A DNA stretch of 64,000 bases from Fasciolopsis buskii (lineage: Eukaryota > Platyhelminthes > Trematoda > Plagiorchiida > Fasciolidae): assembly GCA_008360955.1 (NCBI GenBank), contig LUCM01005940.1:186001-250000 (forward strand). Direction: 5' to 3'. The notes beneath the pieces were generated by a model. That model ran no database searches, was not told where the DNA came from, and saw nothing but the letters and a program-made list of their open reading frames with translations. Position 1 is the stretch's first letter; the number at the start of each line of letters is the position of its first letter. Shown in pieces: positions 57,525 to 64,000 of this stretch. The position numbers and the translations under genes were made by a program.

Positions 57525-60500
57525 AGTAAAATGTGATTATCAACAAATCATTTACGAAATCTACGCAAGACATTGCAAATGCTTAACGAAGGGGAATTCG
57601 GGATTTCACACGACAAGCTGGTCATCAGTTCTTTTTGACTTATACAAATCTTTCAACGGCATTCAAGCACGGGTGTAGTGAAAAAGGATGTGGACCATAG
57701 CTGTTAGGGCTCACTCCACGGAAGAAATGACCGAGAGGAGGAGGGAACCGGTAACTATGACCGTGAAACTCAAGTTTCAGACATAACAGCGAGCTAGACG
57801 GCAGTGAATTACGCCCCCCCACTACACGTCTAGGGTATGGATAGCATGCGTCATTCTACTGGCAAGATGACCTACACTAACCAAGTGGTTGTATCTGGTT
57901 ATAACCTTGAATGTACCGACTTAATTGTCAAAATTCCACAGACCGAGCGGCTAAGTGAATCCCAGCTGGCTATCACATATCAGGCAGGTCTACAAAACAA
58001 GCACATTCACGAGTGTCTCCCTAACGGATCTGTTGGTTATCGAGCCTTTAGACACTCACAAACGGTAATGCTGATGTGGGAGGCTCCGTTGACTCTAGTG
58101 ATCGTGCTGACATCTTTCGATAAGATCGAGCTCGATGCTGATTAAACCAGCTGTGGAATTCTTATCATCATTATACAGATTCTCTTCCTGATGTTCAAAC
58201 AGTCCCATTCATTCAACTCTCTCGTGTTGCAACAAGCTTAGTTGTTTTAGAACTGTCATCCCCATCGGTATTTACATCGCTATGTCTAACTCTCAGTCTG
58301 AAATTGATCCATGTTTCATTTTTCCGTTCTCTATACTGTCATTGGGTATCATAAAATTTGCTCCGTCATTTGAAATGTTACCCGTACCCCATTAGCTGTG
58401 GATCACATTTGGCCTGCGATATTCTTCTCCATTAGTGGAACCGAAAATCCTGACGGGAACCACGCCAATCGGATCAGTATCTGTCAATAAAACCCGTTTT
58501 CTTATCATTCTTTCGCATTCATCATATCGTTTTCGTGTAACTGAATATTTTCTCTTGCCTTAGTCATATCGGTTTTGCTCAGTCTGAGCAGACAGCATTT
58601 AGTCTACCTAACTTGTCCTCCTTGTTTCACTGGTCAGACGATTTGCTGATACATTTCGCGCCTGAATTTCGTTTGCTGTTTCATTTTTCAATTCCGCAAA
58701 ATTTACGCGCACCTCGTGATGAGATTTTTGATCATTTTTATTTTACTGAAATTGTTTTTATGAAATGAATTCACAAATGTACAGAACACGTATGCATACT
58801 GGACAAAACCGAAGGTGTCAAGGGTTTGTCACAACCGAAAGAGGTATCGGGTATGCAGACTATAACTCTGCTGGTCAAATTCTAGTCAGTTGGAGTAAAA
58901 ATCGTTATGGAAAGAGATTTGGATGTCATGGGATCAAAATGAGAGAGTATTTCTTTGTTCATTCAACACTCATGTACTCGTCGTTGTACCCATTCGAAAT
59001 GCGACAGTAATTTGTGCATCGGATATGTTCTTTCATGGAGTGCAACCCTGTGCCATCGGGACAATAGGTTCGGTCTTTTAACTTGCCTTATACTGATGTC
59101 ACTTTGTCTGGTCCGAAGGACTCAGATCCATTTATCCATAAAGAAAATGCTCTTTCCCAGTCAGAAATGAAAGCCTTTCTAATAAACAGCTTCGGGCATT
59201 CACATTCTCTTCCTCACTGCTGTAAAGCAACAATGGCAATTGTTTCTGTCTTTGGAAAAACATCAATTATTCTTTTCAAACAATTCCCACTATTCACCGT
59301 TGCTTTGTTGACTCTGACACTCATTGATGGTGTCGTTCCCTGGTGGTCTGTCACAGTATACTGACTCCGTTTGTTTACTCAAAATTCGCCCTACAAACTT
59401 CATCAGAACATCGCTTAGGCGATATTAAGCTAGAACTGTTAATCTGAACCTTATTGATTGTTTCTCTACCTGAATTCTATCCAGATGTCACTTGTACCTC
59501 AAAACACCCGTTTTTGCACAAACAACTCGAGCATGCATAACTTACTGCCTGATTTAATGTGATAGAAAACTGTTTTGTTATTGGCTTTGAAAAGTGGTTT
59601 TGGTTTTAGATTATTTTAGGCAAAACTGCACATTTTAAAACTTATTCATGATATTATCCTAAATTTGCTGGTTAGCTCTCTTTCTAGTAGCTCGTCTGAT
59701 CGTGAACGTTTATTTCGTGAGCCAATCCCTACGGGACGATGATGTCTTCATCAATCTTTCTTCCAAACTCCAAAACGTTTTGTTTTGTTTATCAGGACAA
59801 AGTGGTTATTGACGAATCTGCGCGCAAATCGTGCAATGTCGTCTGATTCTATTTCCCCTTGGTCAGCAAACACAGTCAGCCAAAAGAAACCATTTCAAAA
59901 CACAAGCCAGTAGCACACACATGTCCGCAAATATTCCACAATTCAGGGTTCTTCGTAATTTAAATATCGCTAAACAATTCGTAAATAAACTCTAAAATGT
60001 CTTCCAACTGTCGGTCTTTGATTGCATATTGCGAGTAAAATTCTTTCCAATATCGTGCATCATTGCTATTGGTCGAATTCCGTGCTGCTGTTCCAATTGC
60101 GAACATTACAATGGTTTTCCTCCTACGTTGTTCATGTCTTCTGAAATTCTCTTCACCCCGTTTGGTTTTGCATCCCATATAATCCCGGGTGATTGGTAGT
60201 CATCTACGGAGAACTGATCCTAAAAAGAGTCTTGGGAGTCATTTTTATCTATTGGCCAGTTCATAGGAGTGAGTTGTATCCTTGTGGAGCCTGTTTGATT
60301 ACTCACATTTAATTTGTCCTTTTGGTTGAGTAAGCGAGCACGGTAAACTTTCTACAAATGCACCCTTATGACAGGTTGTCATCAACTACCTGCTTATCGT
60401 GTTATTGTTTCCAACATTAGTTTCACAGGAATTGCGCTGTGTTCCAACTCAGTCGCGGGATGGCAAGTATAGATCTAGTCACCGCTGAGATATTAGTAAT

Positions 60501-61095
60501 CTCTAGCCCGCTCGCATTCCGTTAATTTCTGCCCTGTTATCGCCAGCATGTTCTGTGTTCAATGGTCAGAGAGCTGCTACACCCTGTTATTATTAGAAAC
60601 CGAAAGTGCCAATCAATAGTACAAGTATTCTTTGTTGAAGCGCTACGCTGATAACATTAACTTTCGATGTTACGAGTTTGCTCAGTTTTTTGTAACATTC
60701 CACATGACTCATTTGCACTCATCCTCTCCATACGAAAACGATTCAAAATGCAATTCATTGTCTTAAATACCTTTGATCAACGATGGTCAGACGGACGAGA
60801 CCAAGGCGTTTTGTTCGTAAACATAACGGATTCGAATTCTTCCGCTGCTGGTTAGATTCAGTTCAATTTTGCACAACCGTTAACCTCAAGACATTCTTTC
60901 TTAGCTTTAATTTCTACCTCAAAACATCATCTCCTCGAGGGAAGAAAATGAGAACGAGGAGCAATAAAGTATTTATTACGAAGAAATAAATTGGGCAACT
61001 ATACCGAGGCGGAAAATTTCCAAATTGAAGAGGGCAAGTGACCGTGACACTGATTCATATCAGAAAAGGCCTCCAACCTTCGCTTGAGGGGATCC
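57525..61095. other. Noncoding stretch, no gene recognised
   Basis: About 3.6 kb. Frames up to 102 codons (57837-58145) without domain signatures. A 72-codon minus-strand frame at 59960-60178 has a natural-looking composition (RYWKEFYSQYAIKDRQLEDI) and a stop, and could be a last exon, but has no clear acceptor or polyadenylation signal. A plus-strand frame at 58765-59010 is discussed under rejected items. Confidence 0.4.
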
Positions 61096-61099
61096 CATG

Positions 61100-61545
61100 G
61101 ACTTCATTCCGGTAGTGTTACTGCACATACACGAGCTAGTCAATTAGTTAAAGTTTGCATACTATGCCATGTCATCGACTGGTCCCGTTGATTCTCTGTC
61201 ACTTACAACGCGACCATCATTCCGTGAACATGCTCAAAGTCTGTCACAATCACCCTAACCCATTCTGATCCAGTGCCTATTCTAAAGACTCATCCCTGAG
61301 ACCCAGTACTTCGCGCCTCACTTATGGGTTACTCAAAAATTCTCCCACCGTAATCTACCAATACCATGAGGACATCGTTGACCAAACCGAAAGCCTTTCC
61401 ATATCTTTTGCCGTAAACAGCCATGTTTCCCAGTCACAGGACAATACCCATTTCACTGCTGCTGTGTATATTCCATCCTTAATCGGTAAGCCAGTGGTAC
61501 GCGACGCGACAGATGCATTAAATTGGTGGAAGCCGATCAAGAATA
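61100..61545 (-). pseudogene. RTE-like reverse transcriptase, C-terminal fragment (broken)
   Basis: On the minus strand, 61490-61355 reads DGIYTAAVKWVLSCDWETWLF, then TAKDMERLSVWSTM, matching the segment VRSVLLYGCETWPxRxEDxRRLSVFD of the other RTE copies with changes. In other frames downstream, VRREVLGLRDESLE and QNGLGWLxQTLSMFTE correspond to the following conserved parts. Several stops are present. The limits are approximate. Confidence 0.6.
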
Positions 61546-61549
61546 GATA

Positions 61550-62120
61550 GCTGATGAAGCCCGTTATCCAACAGGACCTTTCAAAATTCCCATTGGCGGT
61601 AGCTAGGATTGGTAGTTTCCACAGGCTGAATTTAGAGCTTAGTTTGGCACATCGAAATCACATCACGTGAGTATGTCTGTACCCAGCGATTCCTTTTTTA
61701 CATATATTGCAGATTCATGTTTTTTACTCCAAAACAACGAACTGTTCGGGTTTCAATCCACTTTATTGATTTTTTGGGGTTTCTCAAAGAGTCCAGTGGC
61801 TTGATCCCAATCGTATCTTACTCATAATCTATATAGATATTTCTATCAGGCGAATTATTTAAAGCTTTTCATATTTCCGAGAATCTCCTAACACGTCTTG
61901 CGGATCTCATCTGGGTTGTATGATAACTTTGCTGAAAATCGTAGATGGATAACAAACTCAGCGTACCATGCTTATTGATGGTCAGTTTGTTTTTATGCTC
62001 TGGACTGACCATGGGTTCCCCGCTTTGAATTTAGTGACATTTTTTACAGTTTTTGTACTCAAATTTATGTGCAACATTTATTGTTTCCTCGGGTTTCATC
62101 TCATTTTTGGTTTCCCTTTG
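61550..62120. other. Noncoding stretch, no gene recognised
   Basis: T-rich sequence with no calls. It would be an intron if the following exon candidate is real. Confidence 0.4.
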
Positions 62121-62125
62121 ACCAG

Positions 62126-62270
62126 TCGCGTGACTTTTGACGGTCCAGGGACATTTGTGACACCTTGGAGTCGGTGTGTAGACCACAAATTCTGTGGAAT
62201 GAACGGAAAAGCGAACTGCCGAGAAGAATCAAGCACACGACTTGCTCGGGCCAACGTTCTTTGGAATAAG
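62126..62270 (+). CDS. Internal exon candidate of an unrecognised gene
   Basis: The acceptor is strong: a T/C-rich run ending tttccctttgaccag (AG at 62124-62125). The 145-nt block is open with one base completing a codon, then 48 codons ending exactly at the donor AATAAG-gttgtt (gt at 62271-62272). The peptide has RVTFDGPGTFVTPWSRCVD, then three further cysteines (KFCGMNGKANC), then RLARANVLWNK. The cysteine pattern suggests an extracellular or disulphide-bonded module. The frame runs on past the donor to 62396, so a donor is not strictly required. I cannot name the family, and no neighbouring exon was found. Confidence 0.35.
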
Positions 62271-62399
62271 GTTGTTGTCTTTCTCGATCTTGGAATGAGT
62301 TCGTCAACAAAACTCGGTCCGAAAGGGTCACCGTCACGGACCGGAAGGGATGATATACTTTGTCATTCGAGCAGTCAAGGAACTCAAGTAATCAAATAG

Positions 62400-64000
62400 C
62401 TATGGAAACTACCGGCGACTTGAAACCAGCAGAGTTTTGTGACCAGTAATTTGTTTTCTGAACTATCGTGCTCGAAATATTTCACATTAGGCAATATTTT
62501 GGTTGTTCCCTGGTCGTTTTCTTCTTTTTTTGCATCTGGATGTTGCCATAGCCTGCAGTGGTTCACAATTGGTTGTTTTTAAATTCTGCTCCCGCAACGT
62601 GAATTGTGGACTGGGTTTCACTGATATGGGAATTCGGGTGCGTTTTCCATGATTTATCCTATCACTAGACCACAGTTCAGTTGCACTATAGGTTGACCTC
62701 TGTCCAGCTAAATAAAATCCTAGTTATCTACCCGATTATGACCAATAGGCTTCTATTGTCTCTTGATAACTTTTTGTTATCATTGCTATCTTTCTTACTA
62801 CTTGTTATTACAATTATATGGCTTTATTAAGTATGAAACGGTCATTTACATCATGTTTTTTTGTTAGCAAACGAGGCTTTGACAACTAGGGGCTGTCAAT
62901 AGATGCAATTGACGCGAAGTCAGAGTCTTCGAAACCCGGGCGTTCGCATTAGTGCCATAGCGCGAGTGTGAAATCAAAGAAAAGAGTGGAGTTTCACAGT
63001 TTTGTAAATCCCGCATATAACTGAGAATATGATATGTCGTGACATTTTAATGATAGCAAACAACGTTTTGGGATAAGGTCATTTTTGCACAAAATGTTCA
63101 ACCCTTCGGCACGAATTGGAAAGTTTCGTTGGTGGCTGCATGTATACCATGAAGCAAATATGAAATATGGTATTTAGAAGACAATAGACATGTATTTCTC
63201 TTTTAGATTTGTTTACCGTGAAATTGTCAGGTGACTTTCACTGGGATATCCATAAAAATGTGGACAAGGGAGACATTGGTTTTTAACGACAAACAATGAC
63301 TATCCAGTGAACAGTAAGATGATAATAAAATTACCGAAAAATTTGGCGAAATTAAATTTCATGTCATCCAATGTGAATAAAGATTTGTTCCAATGATACC
63401 GATTAGTTGACAATTCACGCAAATTTTACCGCTCTTGGTAGTCATTTATTATGCATGCTTATTTACTTCAAAGTACTATTCGTACTTCAAAACGGAAATA
63501 AAAGAACAATTGCATTATCATTCTGAACCGCCAACCGTCTGTTGAGTCTTGGCTTGCAAGCTGATAAAATTCTCAAAGTAACCTCGTGTCAAGGATATCG
63601 AAATTAAGTGGAAATTTTTAGATTTGTTGCTGATTTTAATTGCGACCAATTTCGATCTTCATCATCCCGAAGGATTTTCTCGCAGAAGTGCGCGGTTGTT
63701 ATCTACTAATCGCTTCGACGTCTCACTACGCCAGAAAGAATAAAATGTGACATTAAAATTAACTTGAAATCATGTGGTTGCTTGAAAATAATGTACACAT
63801 TTGATGACTTTTCGAATGTTTTTGTAATTCCAATAGCGTAAACATTGAGCTACCATGTTTAGCAAGCTAAAATCAGCCATCTATCACTCACTATGTTCGA
63901 CCGGTTACTTTTCTGGTAAGGATTTTTGTTCCATGACCACGCGTTTTGGTCACGTAGCTACTGCTAAATCCACTAGCCTTTTGCAAACAGAAATACATTC
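62400..64000. other. Noncoding stretch, no gene recognised
   Basis: AT-rich, without frames above 60 codons and without repeat-family matches. Confidence 0.5.

Noticed and set aside
58765..59010. Frame with a pattern faintly like a MIB/HERC2 domain (ILVSWSKN then RFGCHGIK)
   Set aside because: The resemblance is limited to a few spaced residues, the hallmark WGxQDGG part is absent, and splice signals are weak.
1..64000. Search for prokaryote-type systems (operons, CRISPR arrays, toxin-antitoxin, phage genes)
   Set aside because: No run of adjacent same-strand genes, no spaced short repeats of CRISPR type, and coding structure is that of a eukaryote with transposon fossils.

Overview
The window looks like animal nuclear DNA, most probably from a digenean trematode (liver-fluke type). 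This is an inference. The decayed reverse transcriptases and endonucleases resemble, from memory, RTE-like and CR1-like LINE families that are common in flukes, and coding sense is limited to short scattered pieces, as expected for a genome with long introns. No prokaryotic operon, CRISPR array, rRNA or functional tRNA gene was seen, and no complete protein-coding host gene can be assembled.

Layout. 150-3265 (+) is a nearly full-length but broken RTE-like LINE (APE endonuclease, reverse transcriptase, C-terminal domain, GAT-rich tail). 3270-13500 is single-copy-looking noncoding DNA with one small dispersed repeat and one weak exon candidate. 13505-13690 is a decayed GTA repeat. 14001-14390 (-) is a composite tRNA-like repeat. 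15276-15692 holds AT microsatellites. 19.7-25.7 kb carries three tRNA-derived SINEs, a minus-strand exon candidate (21374-21556), and a 188-bp inserted element flanked by a perfect 13-bp direct repeat (24805-25018). 30732-31131 is a 5'-truncated RTE copy sharing the end of the first element. 31.74-33.05 kb (+) and 38.23-39.08 kb (-) are two inverted copies of one CR1-like LINE family. 39.25-41.35 kb is an RTE fragment plus the composite tRNA-like repeat, doubled around an N gap. 44.5-46.5 kb holds two more SINEs and a third repeat family, whose second copy is at 54.7 kb. 50.68-54.04 kb (-) is a CR1-like LINE, nested with a relative of the 188-bp element, and doubled around a 10-N gap. 55.0-55.9 kb (+) and 61.1-61.5 kb (-) are further RTE fragments.

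How it works together: the window is a graveyard of non-LTR retrotransposons and of short, presumably non-autonomous, tRNA-like elements they could have mobilised. None of the LINE copies is intact. Host coding content is limited to low-confidence single exons with good splice signals (21374-21556 -, 47472-47779 -, 62126-62270 +, and weaker ones).

Two assembly problems matter to any reader. At both N gaps the sequence left of the gap is repeated right of it: 1,508 bp at 52300-52309 with no difference found, and about 881 bp at 40261-40328, nearly identical. These are best read as unmerged contig overlaps, not biological duplications. I did not find a convincing new multi-gene system. The most interesting signals are the small hairpin-bearing element at 24.8 and 51.3 kb and the three tRNA-like repeat families.
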